A DNA stretch of 64,000 nt from Ferruginibacter sp. (lineage in GTDB: Bacteria > Bacteroidota > Bacteroidia > Chitinophagales > Chitinophagaceae). Below are positions 7,985-16,951 of the stretch, piece by piece. The notes below the pieces were generated by a model. That model saw nothing but the letters and a program-made list of their open reading frames with translations, made no database searches and had not been told where the DNA came from. Position numbers and translations under genes: made by a program. The stretch lies in NCBI GenBank assembly GCA_014379625.1, contig JACMLJ010000045.1, positions 1 to 64,000 on the forward strand, read 5' to 3'. Within the stretch, counting starts at the first letter, position 1. Every line of letters begins with the position of its first letter.

Positions 7985-10051
7985 ATGGTACAACAAAAGG
8001 TAATTGTACGGGATATTAGCTGGCTATCCTTTAACAGCAGGGTATTGCAGGAGGCGGCTGACGAAACGGTTCCATTAAGGGAAAGAATTCGGTTCCTCGG
8101 TATTTTTTCCAACAACCTCGATGAGTTTTTTCGTGTACGCGTGGCCACCCTTAAGCGCATGATAGCGGTGGGCAACACGGGCAACATGCACCTTGAGGTA
8201 TCTCCCGGAATGATATTAGAGGACATACAGGAAAAAGTAATTGAACAACAGAAAGAATTTGACCGTATCTGGAATGAAATACTGAGAGAGTTAAAAAAAC
8301 AAAAGATCTTCATGATCAATGAAGGGCAACTTAACAGGGCGCAAAAAAATTTTATAATTACCTATTTTAATGATGAGATCAGGAGCAATATTGTTCCGCT
8401 GATGATAGAAAGTATACAGGCATTTCCAACGCTTAGCGATAAATCGATCTACCTGGCCTGTAAATTATCAACGAAAGACAAGCGTATCCCACAGCGTTTT
8501 GCACTCGTATCAGTACCGGCAAGAAGATTGCCGAGATTTGTTATTTTACCATCCCGCCAGGATGAAAAGCACATTATTTTACTCGAAGATGTAATTCGTT
8601 TCTGCCTGCCCTATATTTTTTCTTTTTTTGGGTATGATGTTTTTTCATCCCATATAATAAAAGTAACGCGGGATGCCGAAATTGATATTGATAATGATGT
8701 AGCCACTTCATTAATGGAAAAAATAGAAAAGGGAATAAAAAACAGGAAGAAAGGGAAACCCGTACGTTTTGTTTTTGATAAAGAAATCGATGCTTCCCTG
8801 CTCACTTACCTGGTAAAAAGGTTAGGGTTGTCAGAAAAAGATAACCTGATACCCGGCGGGCGTATCCATAATTTTAAAGATTTTATTGATTTCCCTGAAT
8901 CGGTATTTGAACAAAAAAATACGCGTAAAAAACCATTTGTACATCCTGAGCTGCGAAATGTAAACCGCGTTGCGGATATCGTATTGAAAAAAGATGTATT
9001 GCTTAACTTTCCCTATCATTCGTACGACACTGTGACAGATTTGCTAAGAGAAGCAGCAATTGATCCCGAAGTTACCCATATTAAAATTACCTGTTACCGG
9101 CTGGCGCCCCGTTCCAAGATCATTAATGCCATTACTAATGCCGTGCGCAATGGAAAGCAGGTAACGGCGGTAATAGAATTGAGGGCCAGGTTCGATGAAG
9201 AGGCTAATCTTGAGTGGAAAGAAGAACTGGAGGAAGCAGGAGCAAAAGTGCTCATCGGCGCCCCTAACATGAAAGTGCATTGCAAACTTTGTCTAATAAA
9301 AAAGATAGTGGATAACCGCATCATTTATTATGGATTTGTAAGCACCGGCAATTTAAACGAGCGAACAGCAACAATATACGGGGACCATTGCCTGCTTACA
9401 GCAGACAAAAATATCATGGCTGATGTAAACAGGATTTTCAACTACCTGGAACAGCCCAAAACAAGGGTCCGGTTTTTAAGGGCCTGCAAAACATTGATCG
9501 TGAGTCCGACCAGTATGAGGAATCAACTTATTCAACTGATCAATAAAGAAATAAGATCCGCCAAAGCCAAAAAACCAGCAGCCATTACGCTTAAAATGAA
9601 TTCATTAAGCGATGAGTTATTGATTGAAAAACTCTGTGAAGCCGCTAAAGCGGGCGTAGAAATAAAAATGGTGGTAAGGGGTATTTTTTGTATGCTTACC
9701 GAAAGTAAAAAATATAAACGCCCGGTACAGGCAATCAGTATTGTTGATGAATATCTTGAACACGCAAGGTTGATGATATTTCACAACGACGGCGATGAAA
9801 AAGTGTATATTTCTTCTGCTGATTGGATGGTTAGAAATATTGATCATCGTATAGAAGTCGCATGCCCTGTATTTAATAAAGATATCCAGAGAGAATTGAA
9901 AGATATCATACAGATCCAGTTGTCGGATAATATCAAGGCCCGGAAATTAGACAACCACCTGGAAAACCAGTACATCAATCCGCGCAATACAAAAAAAATC
10001 CGCTCACAGGTGGAGACTTATAATTACCTGCACCGCAAATTGAATGGCTAA
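7985..10051 (+). CDS. ppk1: Polyphosphate kinase 1
   Basis: Reversibly polymerises the ATP gamma-phosphate into polyphosphate. From ATG 7985 it is 688 residues, the usual PPK1 size; a TTG at 7973 would add four residues. The N domain contains WLSFNSRVLQEA, then the head domain, then PLD-like C1/C2 domains. The autophosphorylated-His region is seen as GAPNMKVHCKLCLIKK with the following YGFVSTGNLNERTA, and a second His region as IFHNDGDEKVYISSADWM. Downstream, after a 439-base gap, lies an exopolyphosphatase-family gene, so polyP synthesis and breakdown or sensing are neighbours but not tightly coupled. Confidence 0.96.
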   Translation: MVQQKVIVRDISWLSFNSRVLQEAADETVPLRERIRFLGIFSNNLDEFFRVRVATLKRMIAVGNTGNMHLEVSPGMILEDIQEKVIEQQKEFDRIWNEILRELKKQKIFMINEGQLNRAQKNFIITYFNDEIRSNIVPLMIESIQAFPTLSDKSIYLACKLSTKDKRIPQRFALVSVPARRLPRFVILPSRQDEKHIILLEDVIRFCLPYIFSFFGYDVFSSHIIKVTRDAEIDIDNDVATSLMEKIEKGIKNRKKGKPVRFVFDKEIDASLLTYLVKRLGLSEKDNLIPGGRIHNFKDFIDFPESVFEQKNTRKKPFVHPELRNVNRVADIVLKKDVLLNFPYHSYDTVTDLLREAAIDPEVTHIKITCYRLAPRSKIINAITNAVRNGKQVTAVIELRARFDEEANLEWKEELEEAGAKVLIGAPNMKVHCKLCLIKKIVDNRIIYYGFVSTGNLNERTATIYGDHCLLTADKNIMADVNRIFNYLEQPKTRVRFLRACKTLIVSPTSMRNQLIQLINKEIRSAKAKKPAAITLKMNSLSDELLIEKLCEAAKAGVEIKMVVRGIFCMLTESKKYKRPVQAISIVDEYLEHARLMIFHNDGDEKVYISSADWMVRNIDHRIEVACPVFNKDIQRELKDIIQIQLSDNIKARKLDNHLENQYINPRNTKKIRSQVETYNYLHRKLNG

Positions 10052-10106
10052 TTGGAAAATTAATAACTCAATTAACCGAAACGTTTAAAAATAAAGGAAA
10101 GAGCGG

Positions 10107-10212
10107 GAATTTCAAATATGAAAATTTGAAAATGACTCAATGCCGGGTAAGGCGCTAAATCAAAAAAGTGATAACTTGTTTGCAGTTTTTTCTGTACTGG
10201 CGCCTAATAAAT
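10107..10212. repeat. Dispersed AT-rich intergenic repeat, copy B
   Basis: It shares gaatttcaaatatgaaaat, gaaaatgactcaatg, gcgctaa-tcaaaaaagtga, aacttgttt and gcagttttttctg with copy A (872-972), with a few substitutions and small indels. It is non-coding. Confidence 0.6.
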
Positions 10213-10391
10213 ACCATCGTTGTTCCGTTTTCAGCACTACCCATGTAATGTGATTGACTTACCTTATTTAATTGCTGATATCCGCCATCAAAACCTGTAT
10301 TATTACCTATTGCCTCCCGCTCTTTAACCGCTAATTATCCACATAGGGCGGTACACGAAGAATGGTTTTTATCCAAAGCTTCTTTCCAGCC

Positions 10392-10399
10392 TATCTTTG
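10392..10399 (+). promoter_or_regulatory. -7 element for the Ppx/GppA gene
   Basis: TATCTTTG is an exact TAnnTTTG match 91 bases before the ATG. No good TTTG lies at the -33 position. Confidence 0.45.
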
Positions 10400-10490
10400 T
10401 ACAGAAAAAGTTCAATCGTCCATCTATATCATTTAATTTACCGGTGGTTCAATGATCAGGCACCCGGTCAAAAATTAATGCAGTAACAAC

Positions 10491-11375
10491 ATGAGATTAG
10501 CAGCAATCGACATCGGTAGTAACGCGGCAAGGCTATTAATCACAGATGTATCAACTGATCAGAAAGGTATTACTTCCTTTAATAAAATTAACCTGGTGCG
10601 GGTGCCATTGCGACTTGGTTTTGATGTATTTGAGCTAGGTATCATATCAAAGCCAAAAATTGGTATGATATTGCAAACCATGAAGGCTTATAAACATCTG
10701 TGCAATGCCTACGATGTAACTCATATCAAAGCCTGTGCTACCAGTGCAATGAGGGATGCAAAAAACGCGGCGGATATTATCCGCAAAGTAAAACTGGAAA
10801 CTACACTTGAAATTGAAGTGATTACCGGCGACCTGGAAGCCGGACTGATTTATGAAAATCATGTGGCAGAAAATATGGACAATGACCACAGTTATTTATA
10901 TATTGATGTGGGCGGTGGCAGTACCGAGCTTTCTTTTTTCAGTAATGGGATACTTATTTACAAAAAATCTTTCAATATAGGAACGATCAGGTTACTTAAA
11001 AATATGGTAAAGGAGCAGGATTGGGATGACATGAAAGATATTCTACGGAATGTGATCAAAGGGCAAAAAGAAGTAGTGGCCATTGGCAGTGGCGGCAATA
11101 TCAACAAAGTTTTTTCGATGAGCAAAAGGAAAGACGGCAAACCCCTTTCATTAGAACTGTTAAGGGATTATCATAAAGAACTGAGCAGCGTTACCCTGAG
11201 CGAAAGGATCACAAAATACAGTCTTCGTGAAGACCGTGCCGATGTAATAGTGCCCGCCATCCAGATATACATCAACGTTATGCGCTGGGCCGGTGCGGAG
11301 CAAATTTATGTACCAAAAATTGGTTTGGCGGATGGCCTGGTCAGGCATTTGTGGGAAGAAGTGAAAGTGAAATAA
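10491..11375 (+). CDS. Ppx/GppA phosphatase family protein
   Basis: The 294-residue protein has the ASKHA-fold phosphate loops: LAAIDIGSNAARLLI at the N-terminus and YLYIDVGGGSTELSFF in the middle, then VVAIGSGGNINKVF. It hydrolyses terminal phosphate from polyphosphate or pppGpp; sequence alone does not separate the two. It is the short two-domain form (about 300 residues), lacking the HD-like C-terminal extension of E. coli Ppx. Its position 3' of ppk1 supports a polyphosphate role. Confidence 0.9.
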   Translation: MRLAAIDIGSNAARLLITDVSTDQKGITSFNKINLVRVPLRLGFDVFELGIISKPKIGMILQTMKAYKHLCNAYDVTHIKACATSAMRDAKNAADIIRKVKLETTLEIEVITGDLEAGLIYENHVAENMDNDHSYLYIDVGGGSTELSFFSNGILIYKKSFNIGTIRLLKNMVKEQDWDDMKDILRNVIKGQKEVVAIGSGGNINKVFSMSKRKDGKPLSLELLRDYHKELSSVTLSERITKYSLREDRADVIVPAIQIYINVMRWAGAEQIYVPKIGLADGLVRHLWEEVKVK

Positions 11376-11762
11376 GCCGCCGGTTCCCCAAGGGGCAAAT
11401 GATTAATGTTGCCGATTATTTTTTAAATTTCCACGTTCGGGCGCCTCTATTATATGAAGATTGTTGCCTGATGGATGAACGCTTTTCGGCTTCGGCAGCG
11501 AGCTATTGGGCACACTCAAACCTTAACTATTATCCGGCGCCAAAAGCCGTAGCTGATTTCCTGTAAAGCATAATAATTGCGGCCTTACCGGTGAAATTTT
11601 TTTCGCCAATTACCCCCCTGTTAATTTAAACGAATTTTTTTTCGTGAAATCTCTTTTTTGAGTCGTTGATTTCCAATGCTTTATTTCTGGCATTTTATTA
11701 GAATAGTTATGCGCACTTGCAAGTTTTCAAATAAAATTTAATCACCACATAAAACTTTATGT
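11376..11762. other. Intergenic region before the accessory cassette
   Basis: In 387 bases there is no convincing gene. A 71-residue frame overlapping the phosphatase end is probably chance. I found no good TTTG-N19-TAnnTTTG or GG-N10-GC (sigma-54) promoter, although the region must carry the cassette's start signals. AT-rich sequence directly precedes the ATG. Confidence 0.5.
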
Positions 11763-13148
11763 ATGCATAATTTAAGCAACGAATATTTCCAGAACGAATT
11801 TGAATCCTCCACGAATGAATATGGTTATGAAATCTCTCCTGAATTTGAATTCAATAATGAATACTCGGGAGAAACTGGTTATGAACTTGCGCCGGAGTTT
11901 GAATTTGAAAACCAGGAAATGGAAATGTATGAAGCCGAACTTACGCAGGAACTGATGGAAGTATCCAATGAATTTGAGTTCCTGAACTGGCTGAAAAATA
12001 CCGCTCAAAAAACGGCAGGTGTGGCATCTAATTTCTTAGACAGTCCAACCGGTAAAAAGGCGGCCGCTGCATTAAACAACATTGCCCAAAAAACATTACC
12101 TATGGCAGGCACGGCGGGCGGCAGTTTTGTGGGCAGACAGGGCGGCGGAGCATTGGGCGGCGCTATTGCCGGCCTGGCAGGCCCTGAGGCTGTCCCGATC
12201 GGGCAGGCAATTGGCGGTTGGGCAGGCGGTAAAGCCGGAGGTTGGGCAGGTGGCAAAGCGGGGCAGTGGGCCGCAAACCGGTTCCCCTCATTTGTACGAT
12301 TTGCAACCGATACCGTTCGTGACCTTGCAAAGGAAGTAGGTAAGGGTGGCAAACCACAGGTAAATAATTCAATTGTAAAAGCGGCAAAAAAATATTATCC
12401 CATTATCCTGAGGGTAAAGGGCACATTACATGCAAGACCGGAGCAGGGGAAGCTGTCCAATGAGTTGGAATACAACAACGAATACAATGGCGAAAGCGCT
12501 TATGAGATGGAAGGAGAAATTACGCACAATGAAGGTACATTTAATGAAGTCACTGAAATGGAACTGGCATCCGAGCTGCTTTCCATTCAAAGCGAAGCTG
12601 AACTTGACCAGTTTCTTGGAAAGTTATTTAAGAAAGCCGCAGGTGCCGTCAAAAACTTTGCGAAAAGCAGTACAGGAAAGGCATTGGGCGGGATGCTGAA
12701 AGGACTTGCAAAAAAAGCCTTACCCATTGCGGGCAAGGCGCTGGGCAGCTTTATTGCACCGGGCATTGGAACAGCCGTTGGAGGGGCCCTCGGCAATGCC
12801 GCCAGCAATCTTTTCGAACTCGAACTTGAAGGGCTGAGTGCGGAAGACCGTGAGTTTGAAACAGCACGGGCATTTGTTCGTTTTGCGGGAAATTCGGCCC
12901 GGCGAGCCTCCCGGATGAACACCACGAAACCCGGTGGGGCTGCCCGAACAGCGATCATTAATTCAGCAAGAAGATATGCCCCGGGGCTGCTTGCAAAAAG
13001 GCAAACCAATATTTACAACAATCATAATGACAGCTATCCAACCCCCGATGAAGGAGATGATGCCTCGCAGGATGGCGGACCTGACATCGCACAGGAAGGA
13101 ACCTGGCACAGGGAAGGTAGCCGGATAGTGCTGGAAACAAATTATTAA
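11763..13148 (+). CDS. Duplicated glycine-zipper protein with acidic FE-rich N-terminus (cassette gene 1)
   Basis: This 461-residue protein has no recognised function. Residues 1-70 are acidic and aromatic, with repeated GYE-x-x-PEFEF units (21-30 and 39-48). Two related modules follow, at about 72-220 and 282-412. Each has an amphipathic Lys/Ala helix, S-x-TGK, a K-x-LP-x-AG hydrophobic step, a glycine-rich GxxxG stretch (AGTAGGSFVGRQGGGALGG; AGKALGSFIAPGIGTAVGG), FVRFA, and an Ala-rich segment ending in RRYAPGLL or KKYYPIIL. A second acidic linker (231-280) joins them. Glycine zippers suggest membrane insertion or helix packing, as in pore-forming or colicin-like proteins; that is inference. 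No signal peptide is seen. It is the first gene of a plus-strand cassette that includes a metalloprotease. Confidence 0.75.
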   Translation: MHNLSNEYFQNEFESSTNEYGYEISPEFEFNNEYSGETGYELAPEFEFENQEMEMYEAELTQELMEVSNEFEFLNWLKNTAQKTAGVASNFLDSPTGKKAAAALNNIAQKTLPMAGTAGGSFVGRQGGGALGGAIAGLAGPEAVPIGQAIGGWAGGKAGGWAGGKAGQWAANRFPSFVRFATDTVRDLAKEVGKGGKPQVNNSIVKAAKKYYPIILRVKGTLHARPEQGKLSNELEYNNEYNGESAYEMEGEITHNEGTFNEVTEMELASELLSIQSEAELDQFLGKLFKKAAGAVKNFAKSSTGKALGGMLKGLAKKALPIAGKALGSFIAPGIGTAVGGALGNAASNLFELELEGLSAEDREFETARAFVRFAGNSARRASRMNTTKPGGAARTAIINSARRYAPGLLAKRQTNIYNNHNDSYPTPDEGDDASQDGGPDIAQEGTWHREGSRIVLETNY

Positions 13149-13242
13149 TTCCGCCGCTGAAAATGCGCCAATTCCCTAAACTGTAGTTTTTATGCGCCGG
13201 CGCTTAGGGCATATCAAAGACGAAAATAAAATAATGAAATAA

Positions 13243-14499
13243 ATGATTGCTGTAAATACATACCCATTTGAGTACCTGATAAATGAATCACAATCGCTGA
13301 TCAGCAGGCTACAGCAATTAAAACCATTTTCAATGACCATGCCAATGGTAAAGGGGGCGTCGGTCTCTGCCGGGGCGCTTGATGCAGTAATTACCCTTCT
13401 CGAAAATGGCAAACTGGAAATACACAGGTCAATCTCACAATTCATTGAAAAGGTAAAAATGGCCCGGCAACAGGGAAACAGCGCAGGCCAGTTACAAACC
13501 GCATTCACGATTCAAAAGCTCCGGTACAACAGCATACTTGACCAGCTTGATATTTTTGCGGATGTACTCTCCCAAAGATCAGAGCATGAAGTGGGTATCT
13601 GGCTTTCCGGATTAGATGTACTGGCTGAAGACGGCTTAGCGGTATGCAAAAATTATTTTGATATTCCGCCAATGATGGTTTTCCTGGAACGCGGTCATGG
13701 CGCGGCTATCCGCAGGGCAAGAACAAGATTGCCCGGGGGTGATGAAAACCCTGTTGCTGTTATCCAGATACCAAGAGAGCGGATGGTGGGAAGCGGTATT
13801 GCGGCCTCACTGATACATGAAGTGGGCCACCAGGCCGCAGAATCACTTGATCTCACAAATGAAATCCGTGCCCTGTTAAGTAAAAAGCAAACCCCGGGTA
13901 TAAAAAATAAAGATGCATGGAAGCACTACGAACGTTGGATATCAGAAATACTGGCAGATTATTGGGCGATGGGGCACCTGGGTATTTCAGCAACACTTGG
14001 ATTAATGGGTGTGGTTACCTTACCAAAATATTTCCAGTTTCGGCTCGATCTGGATGATCCCCACCCTGCACCCTACGTGCGTGTAAAATTAAGCTGTGCC
14101 TTCGGAAAAGCTTTGTATCCGCACTCCCAGTGGAACCGGATCTGGCAACTATGGCAATTATTTTATCCAACAGATGATTTACCCGAAGAAAAAATTGCGC
14201 TGCTCAAAGCGCTGGATGAAGAGGAAGAAAATTTTGTACAGTTGGTGCTAAGGCATAAACCTCATTCATTAAAAGGTAAACAAACAGTCGATATCCTCCC
14301 ATTTTTGAAAAGGCAACCGGCACAGTTACAGCGTTTTTTTCAGCAATGGAAACTGGATACTTCATTAATTGAAAGTGCGCCGCCCACATTAGTATTCGCC
14401 GTGCTCGGACAGGCGAAATTTGACCAGGCCATTAATGCCGGTGAAGAAAACAGTTTGCTTACACAACAGTTGCGCAACTGGGCCTACAACAGGAAATAA
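13243..14499 (+). CDS. HEXXH metalloprotease-like protein (cassette gene 2)
   Basis: The 418-residue protein carries SLIHEVGHQAAESLDL (HEXXH at 192-196) and, 39 residues later, WISEILADYWAMG. There E235 in E-x-x-A-D is a plausible third zinc ligand of gluzincin type. The first 110 residues are helical, and no signal peptide or membrane segment is evident. No named peptidase family was recognised with confidence. It starts at ATG 13243, 94 bases after the glycine-zipper gene and 32 bases before the next gene. A role in processing the neighbouring zipper protein or a target protein is inference. Its reading frame is intact. Confidence 0.7.
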   Translation: MIAVNTYPFEYLINESQSLISRLQQLKPFSMTMPMVKGASVSAGALDAVITLLENGKLEIHRSISQFIEKVKMARQQGNSAGQLQTAFTIQKLRYNSILDQLDIFADVLSQRSEHEVGIWLSGLDVLAEDGLAVCKNYFDIPPMMVFLERGHGAAIRRARTRLPGGDENPVAVIQIPRERMVGSGIAASLIHEVGHQAAESLDLTNEIRALLSKKQTPGIKNKDAWKHYERWISEILADYWAMGHLGISATLGLMGVVTLPKYFQFRLDLDDPHPAPYVRVKLSCAFGKALYPHSQWNRIWQLWQLFYPTDDLPEEKIALLKALDEEEENFVQLVLRHKPHSLKGKQTVDILPFLKRQPAQLQRFFQQWKLDTSLIESAPPTLVFAVLGQAKFDQAINAGEENSLLTQQLRNWAYNRK

Positions 14500-14531
14500 A
14501 AATTTATTACGTCACATTTAAAATACTATTT

Positions 14532-15989
14532 ATGGCAACTACAAAAAAAACAGGCTTGGCTGGGTCAGACCTGCCAGGTAAGCTGGCTGATGGTACAACA
14601 GTTACGGGTAATCCTCCAGTAAATACACCAAGGGACGGTTTTCTGTTAAACAGTGGTGATGATGAATCGATACCCGTCAGGCTGATACCTTCGGAAGGTG
14701 GCTTTACCGCAACAAGCCAAACAGTTGATGACCAGGCCTTATGGAAATTAATAGCATCAAGATCTATTAATTTTACCACTTATGTAAACCTGATGAACGA
14801 TGTGCTGAGGTGCAATCCGGGTACATTAAATAATAAGTCATTTTATGGTGCCGGTGGTGAAGAAAAGAAGAACCATATTAACCGCCTCCCCTATACCAGC
14901 ACACAGTCCTATAGCTTATTAAAATTCGCGACTGAAAAATTTGTAAAAGCTACGGTAGATTTAAACGAGCAGGATTATTTTCAGACCCCCGCGGACTTTA
15001 ACTCGCCCTATCTTGATTTGATCTATGATAAAATTTCCGAATTCAGAACAGAGCTAAACAACAAATGCACCGAGAGGGGGCTTATCAACCTGAAAGAATA
15101 CCCTGTGCTCATAGAATTGATCTGGAGTTACTGGCACGAGGAGGGGATGCTTGCACAAACGATGCATACCATTGCCAAACGTTTTCAAAACATCCGCAAT
15201 GGTGTTAATGATCCATTGGCAAATCTTGAAATTGATCCCCTTCGGCCATTGAATAATATTTTATGGGGATACATACAGGATGCGCAACACAGGCTCTCTG
15301 TTGCAAGAAGGGCATATGAATATGATCATCACTATGGCATACAACTGATCGGGAAAGCCATCACTAATTTCACACCTGCAGACAGCCGTTCAAAATTCAT
15401 TGGAGCTTTTCACAACCTGCTTTACCGCAGTGCGGTGTATTACAAAGAATCAGATGACCTTACCCGCCGTGCAGATGGCTTTCCGGTGTTGAATGCGTTG
15501 AAAGAAGTACACCTGCTATTAGCAGAAGGGGCGCATAACCAGTTTGGGGATCTGCCCACCACTGCAAGGGTTGAAATGATGATTGAACAATGGATATTGT
15601 CACAGCCCGAAGTAAGGGAATTTCTTGGCGGAAGGTTAATGGTACCTTATGATGAACCCTGGATGGACAGGGTGGACACGATGAAAACATTACAGGGCTG
15701 GCCCAGGACAAGCATCAGCTATTACCACGACCTCGCTAGGTTTGGTGAACAAATCATCCTTAGCCTGCGGTGGACCAACTGGACGCTCCAAAACGACCGC
15801 GACTTTGCTGCAGCCTGGGCCAACAACTGGCGGGATGCCGTGCAGCGATACATTCACTGCTATCAGACAGTTACCGGTGTTGATATTGGCGTAGATACCT
15901 ATGAACAATCGGGCAGTGCAAAAGCAACCATGCCGGCGATATTGATAGAGAAAAAATACCAGCGTGAAAAAATGTTTAAACGTGGCTGA
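14532..15989 (+). CDS. Uncharacterised 485-residue protein (cassette gene 3)
   Basis: No family was recognised. The N-terminal 70 residues are Gly/Thr/Pro-rich and probably disordered (MATTKKTGLAGSDLPGKLAD and on). The rest is Trp/Tyr-rich and predicted largely helical (for example LIELIWSYWHEEGMLAQTMH, LARFGEQIILSLRWTNW). There is no signal peptide, no obvious catalytic motif and no long coiled coil. It ends in a basic tail (KKYQREKMFKRG). Tight spacing after the metalloprotease gene implies cotranscription. It could be a structural or carrier component of the cassette, but this is a guess from context. Confidence 0.65.
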   Translation: MATTKKTGLAGSDLPGKLADGTTVTGNPPVNTPRDGFLLNSGDDESIPVRLIPSEGGFTATSQTVDDQALWKLIASRSINFTTYVNLMNDVLRCNPGTLNNKSFYGAGGEEKKNHINRLPYTSTQSYSLLKFATEKFVKATVDLNEQDYFQTPADFNSPYLDLIYDKISEFRTELNNKCTERGLINLKEYPVLIELIWSYWHEEGMLAQTMHTIAKRFQNIRNGVNDPLANLEIDPLRPLNNILWGYIQDAQHRLSVARRAYEYDHHYGIQLIGKAITNFTPADSRSKFIGAFHNLLYRSAVYYKESDDLTRRADGFPVLNALKEVHLLLAEGAHNQFGDLPTTARVEMMIEQWILSQPEVREFLGGRLMVPYDEPWMDRVDTMKTLQGWPRTSISYYHDLARFGEQIILSLRWTNWTLQNDRDFAAAWANNWRDAVQRYIHCYQTVTGVDIGVDTYEQSGSAKATMPAILIEKKYQREKMFKRG

Positions 15990-16198
15990 GGGCGGGGTGG
16001 CAATGAACAACGGGATGGGCAATGCTTTTTTCGCTTAATGATATTGCCTTAGCGACGGATTCAATAGAATGGTTTTTGTTCTGCAACTTATTACAAGGCC
16101 TTTACCTACAAATATTTATTTTATAATTAATCCTGCATTAAGGAGTGAAATTTATCCGCAACTAAAGGACATATTCTTACCATTTACCATTTATCACC

Positions 16199-16951
16199 AT
16201 GATCATCGACTGTCATTGTCATGCAGGAAAAGGAGACGGTTTAACAGGCCCCTGGGATACAGATGCCCCACTTCATAATTATATGGGCTGGGCGGACGAA
16301 GCCTGCATTACAAAAACAGTTTTATTTGCTGCTTTCAACAGTAACTATACAAAAGCAAATGCAGCAGTTGCAAAAATTGTAAACTGCAACCGCAACAGGT
16401 TTTATGGTTTTGCCTTTGTAAATGCAATAAGGGATGCGGGAAATATTTTCAGTATGGTGAAGGTAGCCGTTCAGCAGTATGGTTTCTGTGGCATAAAAAT
16501 CCACCGGTACGATGCAGCGATTACAAGAGAAGTTTGTGCAACCGCAAAATATTTTCAATTGCCTGTATTGTACGATGTTATGGGAGAAGTTTCCCAGGTT
16601 TGCCTGGTTGCAAAAGAATACCCCGGTGTAAACTTTATCATACCCCACCTCGGCAGTTTTGCGGATGACTGGAAAGTGCAACAGGCCTTTATCAGTCCAT
16701 TGGAAAGATATCCCAATATTTATACGGATTTATCCGGTGTAAGACGATTTGATTTAATACTGGAAGCATACCAAAGAGCAAGAGCCGGTAAAATATTATT
16801 CGGTAGCGATGGACCCTGGATACACCCCGGATTAGAGCTGATGAAAATATACGCATTGCATCTATGCCAGGCAGAACAGGATAAGATTTTATTTAAAAAC
16901 TTTCTAAAGCTGACAAGAAATATTCATGCTAAAAATTTAAGTTATGTGTAA
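16199..16951 (+). CDS. Amidohydrolase-2-type metal-dependent hydrolase (cassette gene 4)
   Basis: The 250-residue TIM-barrel hydrolase shows the metal-binding HxH near the N-terminus (IIDCHCHAG, H6 and H8). It also has FCGIKIHRYDA, a mid-sequence His in NFIIPHLGSFADDW and a C-terminal Asp in ILFGSDGPWIHPG. These match amidohydrolase-2/TIM-barrel hydrolases; the substrate is unknown. It is a little shorter than typical members (about 280-330). It overlaps the next gene by eight bases (ATGTGTAA), suggesting translational coupling. The leader contains a short ccattta-ccattta repeat directly before the ATG. Confidence 0.8.
   Translation: MIIDCHCHAGKGDGLTGPWDTDAPLHNYMGWADEACITKTVLFAAFNSNYTKANAAVAKIVNCNRNRFYGFAFVNAIRDAGNIFSMVKVAVQQYGFCGIKIHRYDAAITREVCATAKYFQLPVLYDVMGEVSQVCLVAKEYPGVNFIIPHLGSFADDWKVQQAFISPLERYPNIYTDLSGVRRFDLILEAYQRARAGKILFGSDGPWIHPGLELMKIYALHLCQAEQDKILFKNFLKLTRNIHAKNLSYV

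Larger units (their letters stand above)
10052..10490. other. Intergenic region ppk1-ppx
   Basis: This 439-base stretch contains dispersed repeat copy B (10107-10212) and a -7 element for the downstream phosphatase. No convincing ORF, RNA gene or transposon remnant was seen in the rest. Confidence 0.6.

Noticed and set aside
11351..11566. 71-residue plus-strand frame overlapping the Ppx/GppA gene end
   Set aside because: No recognisable motif, starts inside the upstream gene, and its sequence reads as intergenic DNA.
11376..11762. Sigma-54 promoter for the accessory cassette
   Set aside because: No GG-N10-GC pair with reasonable flanks was found, even though the neighbouring regulator belongs to the activator family.
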